Position numbers and translations under genes: made by a program
Notes under the pieces: model-generated
Seen by the model: the letters and a program-made list of their open reading frames with translations, nothing else
Database searches by the model: none
What the model was told of the DNA's origin: nothing
NCBI GenBank assembly: GCA_019775845.1
Contig: JADQAV010000025.1
Span: 62,001-126,000, forward strand
Direction of reading: 5' to 3'
Length of the DNA: 64,000 bases
From: Myrmaecium sp. VS I D KN 1
Taxonomy: Eukaryota; Ascomycota; Dothideomycetes; Valsariales; Valsariaceae
In this document: positions 34,242 to 46,472 of the stretch, in pieces
How the letters are laid out: the number at the start of each line of letters is the position of its first letter
Position numbering within the stretch: position 1 is the first letter of the stretch

Positions 34242-37200
34242 GATGGCGGGATGTGATGTCTATGGCGAGGGGCGTGGAAGCACAAGATCAGAAGCGACCA
34301 CAAGTGCGAAGTCGGGAACCCGGAGCAGCGGTAGCTGGCTCGGTGGTTGGAAGGACGAGGGTGCTTGTATCCCCTGTATATTGTATCTTCCTCGGAGATG
34401 GAGATATATCTTCGGATTGATATGGTTAATTGTGAAGGTGAGCCAGACCATCCAAGGAGGCGGCTGCGGTCCCTTATACACNNACATCGTCAACACACTC
34501 GCCCACTTCCCGCGGGCATAGGGCGCAAGTTTGACATGGTCCGGCTTGAGTCACGCAGAGTTTGCGACGACACGATGCCAGTGACGACCCAGGCCGATGT
34601 TGGCACGGCTGCTTGACGAAGCGGGACAATGCGCAGGGCGTGCTGTCGCTTACGCATGCGCTAAGAACGACAAGTGCAGAAACAGAGCTCCATCCTGGAC
34701 CCTCAGGGCAGGTTCAGCCTTGCTGCTCTCACACTCCATTTATAAGCAAAACCGCATGTGTGCCTTATAAGTCAAGTATAGGCGTTCGCCATATTTAGCC
34801 GTCCTATAATGGACATCTTCTCCTCCCTCCTGCGCTTTGTATCGGACCATATGGACGATGGCGTCAGTTCGAGGCTTTTGGCGCACATCGAGGCCCCAGA
34901 GACAACCAGGCATCACGGCTCTGGCAACGCGCCTCTCCTGGTGACTTCAGCGGTCAAGAAACGATTGACTCCTTGGTCGCAAACCTGGATAACATAGTAA
35001 GTGTAGACCAACATCCTTCAGCAACGCAGCCTCCTCACTCCCGCCAAACTAGCAGCAAAAAAAGTCGTACCGAATCACAACAAACCTCGGCAGCTTAGCG
35101 TCGCGGCCGGTTGTTAGTCACACCCATTATGCGATCCGGGACCGACCTGACTCGCAAATTCCCCCCCTTCCCGTCCCAAGAATCTCCGCCATCCCGCAAT
35201 CCTGTTGAGGAGATTTTAAGCGGAAAACGGACACCGCCCGCTAACATCCGCCGCCCATCCGCAAAGGCATCGGACCTAATCGTTTCGTCCCGGTGGTAAG
35301 TCCGGGTACACTCCCCACCACCCTCCACCCCGCGCTGCCGAAGAGCGGCCGAAAGGGCGTGGAGTGGCTTGGGAGGAGAAAAGGCTGGCTGTACCTTCAC
35401 ACGCTTTTTGAGCGTCCACCCCGCACCGCTGAAGGATTTCCTTTTTGGATCTATTTCTCCTACGTTTTCTGAATGGGGAATTCCCCGCGTCGTGACTCAC
35501 GGCCGTAACTCACGATCGTTCTGCGCGCGGCATAGAAACAGTCCGGTTAACGTGCGTAAAGGATCTCCATGAAGGCTTGGAAGTCACAGTTGAAGGATTG
35601 CGGCGTTGCTAGGCAGGATGGACCCTCATCGTTCACCGCAATCTACAAGCACTGTACGGAGTCATCACTTTCACCTTTCGTCCTGCTTTCTCTCCCCTAA
35701 CCTCTTCCTCCTCAGCAAGAAATCCGCTGCGTCGCCCAACCGCTCCTACGAGATTGGATCCTATCTCATCTCATCCTATCCGGTCCTCAGAAACCGCTTG
35801 TTTGAAATCCACTTCGCAGTACGTACTTACGCATTTAGCCAAGCAATGCTATCTCAAGCTCGAGGCATGGAGAAGGAGCGGAGTTATACTAGACAAGACC
35901 TTTCTCGACACCATTCATCGGCTTCATATCACCCCGTCACACGCAATCCTCTCCGTCGGCCTCCAGGTCTTCTTCCACCACATCCCCTATCGTCACGTCG
36001 CTACCATTCCTTAGAGGGCTGGCATGACACGCCGGACCAGTTCCATTAGACAGATCCTCGCCAAGTTGTTACGAACATGAAACGGATCTCCACTTGGATT
36101 TCCACATACAAGCGCGTGAGATATGGACGAAATGGAATGGGATAGGATGGATATGGATCAGACCCCAGCAAAGGGGAGAACGCCTGCGATCTCCTACCCT
36201 GCCCAACCCTACGTTCCATCGCCATACACGTATCAAGAGAAAGAGAGAGGATCCTAATTAATCCCTCTCTTCCCCTTCTCCCATTCTCTCCCTCTTCCAC
36301 GTTTCTTTTAGCGAGATACTTACGTCGAAAAGTTAGCTGCGTTGTCCGGTCCAATTGGGCGAGGCGCACATACATGCTGATACGATATCTTGCTGTTACA
36401 TCGTTCCCCCTCCCCTTACGCGGCGGGGGGCCGCTGAGACGAATAAGCGGAAGGACTTTTATCATCACTTTCTCCCTCATGCCTTCGTCCTTTCTTTCCT
36501 CTTTTCTTCTGTCCGCTGTAACCTGCGGAGAGAGGTGTGCTTTAATACTCTCCGTCTTATCCCGTGCGAGTGGAGCGATGTATCGATTCAACCGGGTGTG
36601 TGTTGCGCGTAGAAGGAAGAAGGTGGAAGAAAGAATGGGTATAGAAGAAGGTAAAATATGGAGTAAGTAAGAGAGACCAAACGAGTCGAGAGAGTGGGAA
36701 ATCGAGGAGAGATAAGTATAAAAGGAGTTAATGACAAGAAAAAAAGCAAAGCAAGGCGCAGACAGTAGGTTATATTCCCTCTCTTTAGCCTGCGCATATC
36801 ATACTATTCTATGATCAGACTGACTCACTACTCTTAGGGTTGGAATTATAAATTATATACCAATCTACAGTACGCACGCCGTATCGTGATGGGATGATAT
36901 GATGCTGCTCACCACGCTACTGCTGCTGCTGCTGCCGCTGCTGCCTTGAAGGAAGGGAAATAGTCATACTACCGATACACATTATTCTACTTCCCGCATC
37001 TTCATAGGACGGAAATGCTGCTATAGGTGAAATATAATATACCCTTTCCCGTTTAAAACAAATAAGCGTCTTATGTCTACCTTCATTCCACCCTCCGTCT
37101 TTCGTTCCTTACCTCCTAATGGAATCTACCAAATACGTCCCATCTGGGTTCCGCCGGCTTCAGGACATCCTGCCATATAATAATCAAAAAGAGAAAGTGT

Positions 37201-39923
37201 GTTAAGTACAGATCAAGGCCTGTCAGCAGACCATCTAAAGACTATCAACAAGGTGTTCCTGCCGACATTTATATAGATGGCAGTCTGTCCAGAACCCCGC
37301 CCAGCGCCCAGATAAAGATAGCCCCATCACCGTCCGCGTTCTTGCCCGGAATTCCACTCTCCTTGGTATATAAACCAGCTCGATGTTAGGTGGTCAGTGC
37401 AGCGATCTGGACGTACGAGGTGGTGCGTGCATGGAAGGAGATGGGGTAGGATGGGAATCATGAAGGGGTTTGGAGGCGTGTCGTTGAGAGGAGATTTGAA
37501 GGTTGGAGTGGAAAGGAAGAGTGGCGTTTACTGATTAGGTCTCTTAGAGGAGGATTTAGGGGAGGTTGGTTTACTGTGTTTACGGTGAAAGACGGGAGGA
37601 AGGTAGAGGGGAGGAGTTAGTGAGTAAGAGGGAAGGGCGCCTGTATACTGTATGCTTCTACTGGCCTCAGTTACTATATAAGGTGGGATAGATTATCGCG
37701 ACGTTAAGAAGAGAGGAAAGATAAAATAGTAGTAAGAATTTGAGTAAGAGTAAGGAAGAGAAAAGAATGAAAAGATAGCTGATATAAATTTAACAAGATA
37801 ATAGTGAAAAAACGAGAGAGAAAAGAGAGAAAAGACAGAAGAAAAAAGCGATTGAGTAACGCGATATATACTTACTTATAAACTAGCATATCCTTCTAAT
37901 TATGTCGTTGATATATAAGACTTGTTATGGATGGATCCATACTGTACTCATATACGGATGACGAGGTATGTACCTCAGGCATGAAGCAGCACGCGTTCCC
38001 CACCTCCTCCCCCCAAAGCCTCACGCGGGCAGGTGGGGGGCACGATCCCGACACGACACGACATCCCACTAACCAATCAGAAGCTCGCATGCATGCATCA
38101 TTCACACGATCTCCGAGTTCGTATTTATATCCATGCTGCACAACACATATGAAGCATCCCCTCCTGCGTGCTGCATCTTTGCGGACCGCGGAGCCCGCCT
38201 TTATTCTTTCTTAAGGATAAATATGTGTCGCCTGCAGAGATGGTCTTTCTTTTTCTCTTCCTTTTCTTCCCCTCGGAGTAAATGGCCCGCTCTTTTCTAT
38301 TGATTTAAGGTTGTTCTCGGGTATATTTCCCCACATGAGCTGAGTGGTAGATCGAGCCTCTTCTTTTCTTCCCCCTCTGCACACAGATGGAGGACTCTCT
38401 TCAGGAGACGGATGTTTCGGAGGTTGATGCTCGATGCATCGTCCATGCTCCGCTGAGATGTGTGACGGCCGGAGTGTCAGGAGTAGTACCTACCTGTGCT
38501 GTTTTACAATATATTCCATACGAGGAAGCGGAGGGGATGTGGGGGGCGCCAAGAGCTGCTGGTTCGATCTGGAGATGAGGAGACGAGACTGCAGCAGCCC
38601 GGAAGTACAGACGAACGCATGTAGATGAGAGAGGATATATAGAGTGCAGAGCAGTACTTGACCGGTGTAGGGTAGGATTTTATTCGCGCAAGTGAGAAGA
38701 TCGATCACATCGGGGAAAGTGAGATAGTTATGGGCATGTTCCCCTCCTCTTCTTCCCCCCCTTTTTCTTCAACAACCCCCGGAGGAGAGAGGGAGCATGG
38801 GTTCGCAGATTGGTGGGTTCTCAGAGTGGGCTCGACGTCGGGAGCGGACAACGGCCAAAGCGACGCGTTAGCGCGACCGGGGAAAGGCATGTGTTTGGAG
38901 TGAGCTGCCAGTTCGGTAAGGTAATCATCCGTGAAGATATTGAAGGTTCAGTTGATGAGACCTTGAAGGTACGGTATTTGAAGGTATTTCCCTTCGAATT
39001 GTAGAGAGAATAACTACTCCGGCGGCTAAAGCGTCCGATCGGGGACCAGTGTGGAGGAGGGGAAGGGGAGAAGGACAGAAAGGTGAGAAAGGGGGAAAGG
39101 GGTGGAGAGGCAGGAAAGGAAAAAGGAAGGCAAGAGGCCAGGATCGAAGGCGCCGGAAGCCGTGAGAGGCCAGAAGGAGGAGTCCTGGCATATCTCGCTG
39201 CGAGGAGGAAAGCCTCGTGCAGCCAGAGGGGAGTCCGCCGGTCCGCCGGGGGGGGGGGGGGGGGGGGGGNNNNNNNCCGGTCCCCCCCCCCCCCCCCCAT
39301 TGAACCCGCTCACCTGCACCCGCCAATCCGCCAGCCTATCCGCAATCCGCTCCCACCCGACCCTCTGTGCCTCCCTCCCTCGCTCTCCTCTCTTCTCCCA
39401 TCCTCTCTCCTTCCACCACCCAACACCATCTCCACGACCACCCACGACACTCACGACCACCGCACGCCGCCGCCCACCGTTTCCGCCACCGCGGCATCTT
39501 CCATCCCTCTTTCTCTCCCTTCCTTCCACTGTCCTTCTCACCCTCGTTCATCCTCTTCTTCCTCTTCTTCTTCCTCCTCCACCATCACAGCATCGGTACT
39601 CCGTGCCACTTACACTCGCTTAGCCTTGGATCAACTCGCAACACCTTGGACAGTGCGACTTCCACCCACCCATCTCATCCACGGAGCGGGCCCGCGCGAC
39701 CGATCCCCCTGTTCCACTTCTTTTCGTCGATCCCTTCAAATACCACCGTGACATACCTCTCGTCTCCGCCCCATCGAGATCTCCCCTTCCCCGTTCCCGG
39801 ATCCTCGCGCGTACTTCTAGAAAGGCGACCGGCTCTTCAAACACCGCCGAGCGCCCGCGGCGGACAAAGCACGACATCACCACCCAGTCGCGACTCCTCT
39901 ACTCCCCCTCATAACTTCGCACC
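34242..39923. other. 5.7-kb stretch without a supportable gene
   Basis: Short open frames occur but none shows family resemblance, splice structure or consistent coding character. Contents include N runs at 34482-34483 and 39270-39276, a CTG/CTGCCG short repeat near 36920-36945, a purine-rich AT region (36600-37900), and a G-run/C-run at 39248-39298. The CT-rich leader of the TM9 gene occupies about 39360-39923. It may contain non-coding transcripts or rapidly evolving genes missed by eye. Confidence 0.4.
39248..39298. repeat. G-run, 7-N gap, C-run
   Basis: A run of 22 G is followed by seven N, then CCGGT and a run of 17 C. The two arms are complementary and could fold into a hairpin. The Ns mark an unresolved base count, so the true sequence and length here are unknown. 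Confidence 0.9.
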
Positions 39924-42182
39924 ATGCACGCCGACTCGCGGCTCTTTGGAGCCCTCCTTTCCCTGGCTTCGCTCACGCAAGCTTTCTACATTCCCGGTAC
40001 GCTCGCAGAGCTCTTGTTGCAGGATACACGTGGAGTACAGACTCGGCTGACATACCTTAGGCTGGTCCATCAAAAGTTATAGCGATAATGAAATCGTTCC
40101 GCTCTTTGTGAACAAAGTATACTCGGATAACACACAGTTGCACTATGCATACGCTGAACTTCCTTTCGTCTGTCCCCCGACTGGTCGCGTCAAAGCTGGC
40201 TCCTGGATCAGCGGGTCCAGCATGTCGCTCAACCTTGGAGAGATCCTCCGCGGCGACCGCATCGTCATGTCCGACTACGAGCTGAGGATGGGCCAGGATG
40301 ATGAGGCCCGATACCTTTGCAGCAAGACGGTCGACCGCGCCGGCTTGGAGCGGGCCAAGGAAATCGTCAAGGACGGGTACGTGGCCGAATGGATCGTGGA
40401 CAATCTTCCGGGCGCCACGAGCTTCGTGACGACGGACAAGACGCGCAAATACTACGCCGCTGGCTTCAAGATGGGTTATGTGGACTACAGCGAGAATCCG
40501 TTGAAGCCAAGGTACTACCTCAACAACCACGTCACCTTGGTCATCCGCTATCGCCCGGCGCCGGGCCGCGATGGCCAGGACGGCAAGAAGGTCATCGTTG
40601 GCTTCGAGGTGTTCCCGAAGAGCATCGAGAGTACAGGCCGCAATGAGACCGGACTTCCCGCTAGCCTCCGCGACCCCGGAAACGGTCTGGAGCTTCGCAT
40701 GCCCTCGAACAAGACGGACGCTGAAAGCAACGGCGAAGAGGACTACTCTTACTTGGACGGCGAAGAGGACGACAGCAGCGATGCCACGCTCACGATCCCC
40801 TACACGTACTCGGTGTACTTCCGCGAGGAAGACAAGCTGGAGTGGCAGAACCGCTGGGACATGTACTTCGTCAACCAGGATGACAGCACCAACATCCACT
40901 GGCTGGCCATCATCAACTCTCTCGTCATCTCCGGACTTCTCACTGCCGTGGTCGCTGTCATCTTCGCTCGCACCATCCGTGGCGAGATCAAAGGATACAA
41001 GGATGGCGGTCTTGAAGACGGCAAGCTCAAGAAGCGTGTCAAGGGCACCAGGTCTCCTCGCAAAAGCGGCGAGAAGCCCGGTCTGCTCGATCAGATGGGT
41101 GAAGTGGAGAACGATGGCGATCTCTCTTCGGACGACGAAGCTCTTGAGGACATCACCGGATGGAAGCTCGTGCACGCGGACGTCTTCCGCCCACCGCCAT
41201 ACGCCGGTCTTCTCGCTCCTCTGGTCGGCTCCGGCATGCAGCTCGTGTTCATGGCGACCGGTCTTCTGCTTCTCTCCTGCTTTGGCGTGCTCAACCCCAG
41301 CTGGCGTGGCGGATATATCAGCGTTGGCGTGGGTCTGTTCGTCATCGCCGGCGCCTTCTCGGGCTACTTCTCCACGCGCGTGTACAAGACCTTTGGTGGG
41401 CAGATGTGGAAAAAGAACATGCTGATCACGGCCACGCTCGTTCCCGGTCTGGTGTTCTCCATTGTTTTCGTCCTCAACCTCTTCGTCTGGGCTCAAGCCT
41501 CCAGTCTTGCCATCCCCTTCGGCACACTCGTTGCACTGATCGCGCTTTGGCTTCTGATCCAAGTTCCGCTCGTATACCTCGGCAGCTGGTACGGTTACAC
41601 GATGGCGGGGGGCTGGGAGCACCCCATTAAGACGAACGCCATTCCGCGACAGATCCCGCAGCAGTCCTGGTACACCAAGAGCTTCCGGGCGGTCCTGCTC
41701 GCCGGCCTGATCCCGTTCGCCGTCATCTTCATCGAGCTGCTCTTCGTGTTCAAGAGCCTGTGGCAGGACAAGAGCGGGTACTACTACGTCTTCGGCTTCC
41801 TGGGCGTGGTCAGCACCATCCTCATCGTCACCGTCATCGAGGTCACCATCGTGGCCACGTACGTGCAGCTCTGCTCCGAGAACTACCACTGGTGGTGGCA
41901 GTCCTTCTTCGTCGGCGGCGGCTCGGCCTTCTGGGTCTTCGCCTACTGCGTCTGGTACTACTTCGCCCGCCTCCACGTCACCGGCTTCGTCTCGAGCTTG
42001 CTGTTCTTCTGCTACTCCTTCCTTGCCTGCGCCGTTTACGGCCTGCTCACTGGCACGATCGGCTTCCTCTCCGCGTACGCTTTCGTGCGACGTATTTATG
42101 GGTAAGTTCATGGCCTTCTTATCTCCTTCTACCGGAATGGGAATGCTAACGTCTGTCGTGCAGCGCCATCAAAGCGGACTGA
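39924..42182 (+). CDS. TM9 superfamily (nonaspanin/EMP70) membrane protein
   Basis: A 710-residue protein from three exons: 39924-39996, 40061-42101 and 42164-42182. Joins give FYIPGWSIKSY and RRIYGAIKAD; the branch site GCTAAC lies upstream of the last acceptor and the total is a multiple of three. The signal peptide (1-20) is followed by a large luminal domain (FVNKVYSDNTQLHYAY, YLNNHVTLVIRY) and nine hydrophobic segments from about 265 to 700. The last exon encodes only six residues, ending KAD. This supplies the C-terminal KxD/E signal by which TM9 proteins bind coatomer and stay in the Golgi/endosomal system. TM9 proteins act in Golgi-endosome membrane sorting and adhesion; the cargo here is unknown. 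Confidence 0.93.
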
Positions 42183-42981
42183 GATTCCCGGCCGCTATTT
42201 CCCTTTTTTTGAATATATTTTTTAAAAGATCCGTATCGTTTTTATTTATCCTTCGCCTTCCTTTTGCTTACGTCTTGACTACTTTTGGATAAATCATCAG
42301 GGGTGGACGGGGGAACCTTACACCGGCGTTTCTTGTCTTCGTTTTTCGTGAAAATGGCGATGTTGACTTGATTGTTTTCTCTTATTTTCTCTTATTTTCA
42401 TTAATTATCATATATGTTTTCAGTTTCTTGTTGCTTGGATACGATGGCAAGAGTCAAAGGTTAAGGTGGCAACATATGTATGGGCTGTGATGGATGACCG
42501 GTGGGTAGAAGATGACTGGAAAGGATCCTGTGTTGATCTTAGGAGTATGAAGGAAAGAGAGGTTGCGAAATGAAGACGATGTTCTTTAAGCTTTCCGTCT
42601 CTGAATTTTCTTCCTTTCTTTCCTTCTCCTCTTCCCCATAATGTCTCTTTATACCCGACCATCCATCGTACGCTACCGGGCGTGGGAAGGAAGGGGATTT
42701 CTTTTCTTCTTTTCCTCTCTTTCTTCCCTTTCTTTCCTGCCTAGTCTTGTTGATAAATATATTACCTCATCGAATTATATATACTCCATAAAACTTCTGC
42801 GATCATCATGCTGTCATTTCTTTTCCAGGTTTACTCACACGAAAAAGAAGGTGAATGAAGTAATACCGTCGACGATCAGATTATGCACGAACAGCACGCC
42901 AGCGATAGACATCAACATGCACACATACACATACATACATACACCCCACACCCATCACCAACCATCCCAGTCTCCTCCCTC
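42183..42981. other. Convergent intergenic region
   Basis: This lies between the 3' ends of the TM9 (+) and SCP2 (-) genes. It is T-rich after 42183 and has a CACA/TACA-rich stretch near 42918-42950. No gene was seen. Confidence 0.45.
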
Positions 42982-43543
42982 CTACAACTTCGCCTTCTCC
43001 CCCGCCTTCTTGAGCACCGGCTCGGCTTTCGTCGCCTTCATCACATCCCCCCTCACCTTCAGTTTCCCCGCCATAAACAAGCGCTGCGCACTCGCCTTGC
43101 CCTTGACCAAGGCGCCAAAATCCGCATCCGACAGGATCAACGTGACTAAAAAATCACCCCCCCACCCACTCGCGTCAGCCAACACTCCATCCTTTTCTTT
43201 CTGTTTGTTTGCATATCAACTCACCATCAGCATCCCCCGCATCTTCCCCCTGGCCCTGCGGCACCGCCCCTTCCCCCACGGTGCCCGTGCGCTTGAGGTC
43301 GAGGTGCCAGGTGCGCTCGGCGCCGGCGGCGTTGCGCAGCCGGATGGCGATGATGGCTTTGGTCTGCTTGATCGCGGCGGCGCGGCCGGCCGGGTCGTTG
43401 GCCAGCGCGGTGGCGATGGCGTCGAAGGCGGGGGAGGAGGGGAAGTCGTCTGGTTGGATTGGGGGGGTTAGGGGAGGGAGTTTTATTGGGGGGGGGGGAT
43501 ATAGGGGGGGATAAGGGGGGGACGGACCGGAGGAGAGAGGCAT
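42982..43543 (-). CDS. SCP2-domain lipid-binding protein
   Basis: A small sterol-carrier-protein-2 domain protein. Preferred exons are 43543-43528, 43449-43225 and 43145-42982, giving 134 residues, the usual length of single-domain fungal SCP2 proteins. Intron 1 (43527-43450, 78 nt, GTCCGT to CCAG, branch CCTAAC) is extremely C-rich. Splicing it gives MPLSSDDFPSSPAFDAIATAL. Because 78 is a multiple of three and there is no in-frame stop, retention would yield a 160-residue form with a proline-rich insert. Intron 2 is 43224-43146 (79 nt). The core contains TKAIIAIRLRNAAGAERTW, VTLILSDADFGALVKGK and AQRLFMAGKLKVRGD. The family binds fatty acyl-CoA or sterols, often in peroxisomes; no clear PTS1 is present (ends AKL preceded by KAGEK). 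Confidence 0.85.
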
Positions 43544-44505
43544 GGTTGTTGTTTAGTATCTCTTCGCGTTGGGTTTATTGCTCTCGCTGTTTTTTTCTGT
43601 TCGTGATGAGGGCGTGTGGATGAGCGAGTCGGTGTTGGATAGTAGGTATATCAGACGGGGATGACGGGATGACGACAGGAGTCAGCCGACAGCAAGTCCG
43701 CAGCAGTCCGAAGGTACGCTGTCGTAGTAGGGGCGATCAGATAAAACAAGTTCCAGTCGTAAACCAAAAAGCAGTGACGAGGTAAGGTACGTTTCCTTTA
43801 TAAACCGAAGAGGAGGAGGAGGAGGAGGAGGAGGAGGAGGAGGAGGAGGAGGAAAGCGGGATGTGAAACGAAGAAGAAGAAAGCCGAGAAAGCAGCTCTC
43901 ACATGTTGCGTGATGCATGTGCCCTCCCTGGGCCCCGCGGAAAGTCCGGGGTTGGAAAGGGGGGTGGCCGGGGACGGGCGCGAGGTGGGTCTGTAACCCG
44001 AAACCTTACTCGATGTGGTCTGGTCTGCTCGGGCTCTTCGGCCCCTTGTGCCTTTGTGCTTTTCACATGGTGCCGAGGCTTATGGGTGATGCATCGGCGC
44101 AGAGGATGGTGGGAGGGATGACGGATAGTATACCTATCGTGAATCGCGTTGAGTGTTAGTGACAGTAGATGTAAGACGACAAAGGAAAGAAAAAGAGAAG
44201 ACAGCGGATACTGCAGCTGTGAAACAACACGCCACTACATAACGATCAATCGCGTCAGATGAATATGCAGATCCTACATCTTCATATATCGCGCGCTTCC
44301 TTCGCCGGAACCATATATAATAAAGAGGATATATTGTACTCCGTACGCAACTCTGTTCCCGCTCTCCTCTCGTTGCTTATGTGATGGAACGCCAGCTGCG
44401 AACGAACGAAGGGACAAAAAAAAGATGGAGATGGAGAAAAGACATCAAGTCGTTACATTTCCTCATAAATCGTGAATAGAGTCGTGAATACACCGCATAA
44501 CCGCA
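43544..44505. other. Intergenic with GAG microsatellite
   Basis: This holds the SCP2 upstream region and the 3' flank of the F-box gene. A GAG trinucleotide repeat spans 43809-43853. No gene was seen. Confidence 0.4.
43809..43853. repeat. (AGG)15 microsatellite
   Basis: Uninterrupted AGG trinucleotides in intergenic DNA. Confidence 0.95.
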
Positions 44506-46472
44506 TCAACCACACCTCCACCACCACCCCTTCGTCCACCGTCCCTTCCCGCGCTCGCACCGCTCCCTTCCCATCACATCCGCACCCATATCCGCACTCT
44601 CCGCCGCCGCCGCCACCGCCGCCGCAGCCGCCGCCGCCGCAGCCGTAACCGCAAAACAATCCTCCTCCCCACATCGCCCAGCAGCAACAACTGCCGCCGC
44701 CGCAACAGAACCCCACCCAGCACCGCCCTTCACCCGCGGACTCCCAACCTTCCTCCACCACCCACCCCTCCTCGTCCGCCTGGCGGCTCCAAGCTCATCC
44801 TCCCCCCCAAGCAAACCCTCCACCACCAAACCCTTCCCCCCAGCAGCAGCAGCAGCAGCAGCAGGCGCCCGCGCCCGCATCCGCGCGTGCCCGGCCAAAG
44901 AATCGTCCGCGCAGCTAGGCGCCATCATGATGGGGACCTCCATGACCTCCGCCTCCACCTCCTCTCTTCCGCCACCATCCTTCCTGCGTCTCCTGCGTCT
45001 CCTGCGTCTCCTCGCCTGGTCCGCGAGGAGGTCTTCCAACCCCCCGTCCACGCACGCGCAGTCGACGAGTAGTAGCTCCCAGCCGACGCGGCCTTCGTAG
45101 CGGCGGATGAAGGCGGCGACGGTGGGGCCGTCGAGGAGGGCGTGCTGGATGCGGATGCGTTGAAGGGCGGGGAACGGAGGGCCGCTGGGGGAGGGGGGGA
45201 AGGGGAAGGGTGCGGTTGGGGTGCGGTGTGTGGTGGACGGGGCGTGGCGGGGGGATTTGGGGGGGACGGGGGGAGGGATGGCGGGGTGCTGGTGGTGATG
45301 GTGATGGGGTGAGGGAGGTAGGGAGACGGCGCTGTCTTGGCGGATTATGGGGTGGTGGTGGTGGTGAGGGGGTTCCGGGTCCAGCCAGGTGAAGTCGAGG
45401 GTGGTGAGGTGGGGGGAGAAGGCGTGGAGGTAGGCGTGCAAGAGACGGAGGGGCTCGGTGGAGGCGGAGGGGTGGGGGGACGGGGTGCGCAGGGTGAGGT
45501 GCTCGATGCGGGACCAGGTGCGGGGGGAGCGGGCCGAGGCGCCGAGGGAGGCGGTGGGGTGGAGGTAGTGGAGGCCGGTTGGGTGGATGGGCGCGAGGGC
45601 GAGGCGGACGAGGCCCGGCGGGGAGGCGCGTTCGAGGGCGATGCACAGGCTGATGAGGGCGTAGTCGACGGTGCTGCGGCGGGAGACGTCGGTGGTGGGA
45701 TCGTGGGAGGGGCAGGAGATGGTGAGGGCGGTTAGGGCGGGGAGGGAGGTGAAGGCGGCGATGAAGGATGGGACGTTGGTGGCGGCGTGGAAGAGCGGGG
45801 GATACTGCCGCACGACCAGGTCCGTCATCTCCCAGCTGCCGTACTTGGGTTGCTTGCCCACGGCGGACCGCGGCGTCTCAGTCTGCGGCTCGTAGCGGAA
45901 GGGCAGCTCTTCGCCGGTGGTCGGGTCGATCAGCGGGGGAAGAAAGGTCTCGGGGGAATGGGGCATGTGGAAGGTGAAGTCGCGCACGTGCGGTCCGATG
46001 CGCCGGAGGGCCTTCAGCCTGGCGGGCTTGGTGAACGTGCTGGGACGGAAGGTGACGGCGAGATGGGCGAACAGCGCCGGCGCGGTCCGCTCGCTGAAGT
46101 CGTGGCAGACGAGGCGCAGGCGGAGCAGGTCGTCCGTCGGGACGTGGGCCAGGAAGCGGTCGCGGCACGGGACGGCGAGCCAGAACCGTAGGAAGGCTGC
46201 GCTGGTCGTGCGGACGAGCGTGCAGATGGATCCGTCGGAGCGCGAGGCTGTGGGGGAGGGAGATTGTCAGCTTCTCGCTCCTTTCCGTCGGCACAAGCAT
46301 GCCCGGATTCCTGCCGTCATCGATCACGCCTACCTCTATCTTCCGTCGAGGTCGACGAGGGGATCTCGCCGAACAGCAGAGCCCGTTGAGACGAGGAGGT
46401 CGAGAACTGGGTGCCATGGCTATCGCCGGACAGCGAGCGCTTCAGTGAGGACGGAGGAGTGATGGCATGCAT
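44506..46472 (-). CDS. F-box protein with low-complexity C-terminus
   Basis: A 626-residue model from two exons, 46472-46334 and 46247-44506, with an 86-nt intron (GTAGGC to ACAG); the ATG at 46472 is the one whose frame fits the join (EDRASRSDGSICTL). The other nearby ATG (46417) does not keep frame. The F-box lies at about 65-110 (FLAHVPTDDLLRLRLVCHDF). A region with leucine-rich spacing follows (LTALTISCPSHD, IEHLTLRT, LTTLDFTWLD, LQRIRIQHALLDG). The second half has poly-His, poly-Pro, a run of about ten Arg (ADQARRRRRRRRRRK) and poly-Ala stretches. F-box proteins connect substrates to SCF ubiquitin ligases through Skp1; the target is unknown. Confidence 0.75.

Noticed and set aside
35754-36014. 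Short plus-strand frame with helical-looking peptide (LTHLAKQCYLKLEAWRRSG)
   Set aside because: Only about 85 codons, no exon partners with matching phase, and no recognisable family; left as non-coding.
36046-36591. 181-codon minus-strand open frame in the large gene-poor gap
   Set aside because: It lacks an ATG start and has no family resemblance or splice context.
40057-42111. 684-codon open frame on the minus strand
   Set aside because: Antisense to the TM9 gene; composition is typical of a mirrored membrane-protein gene and shows no domain.
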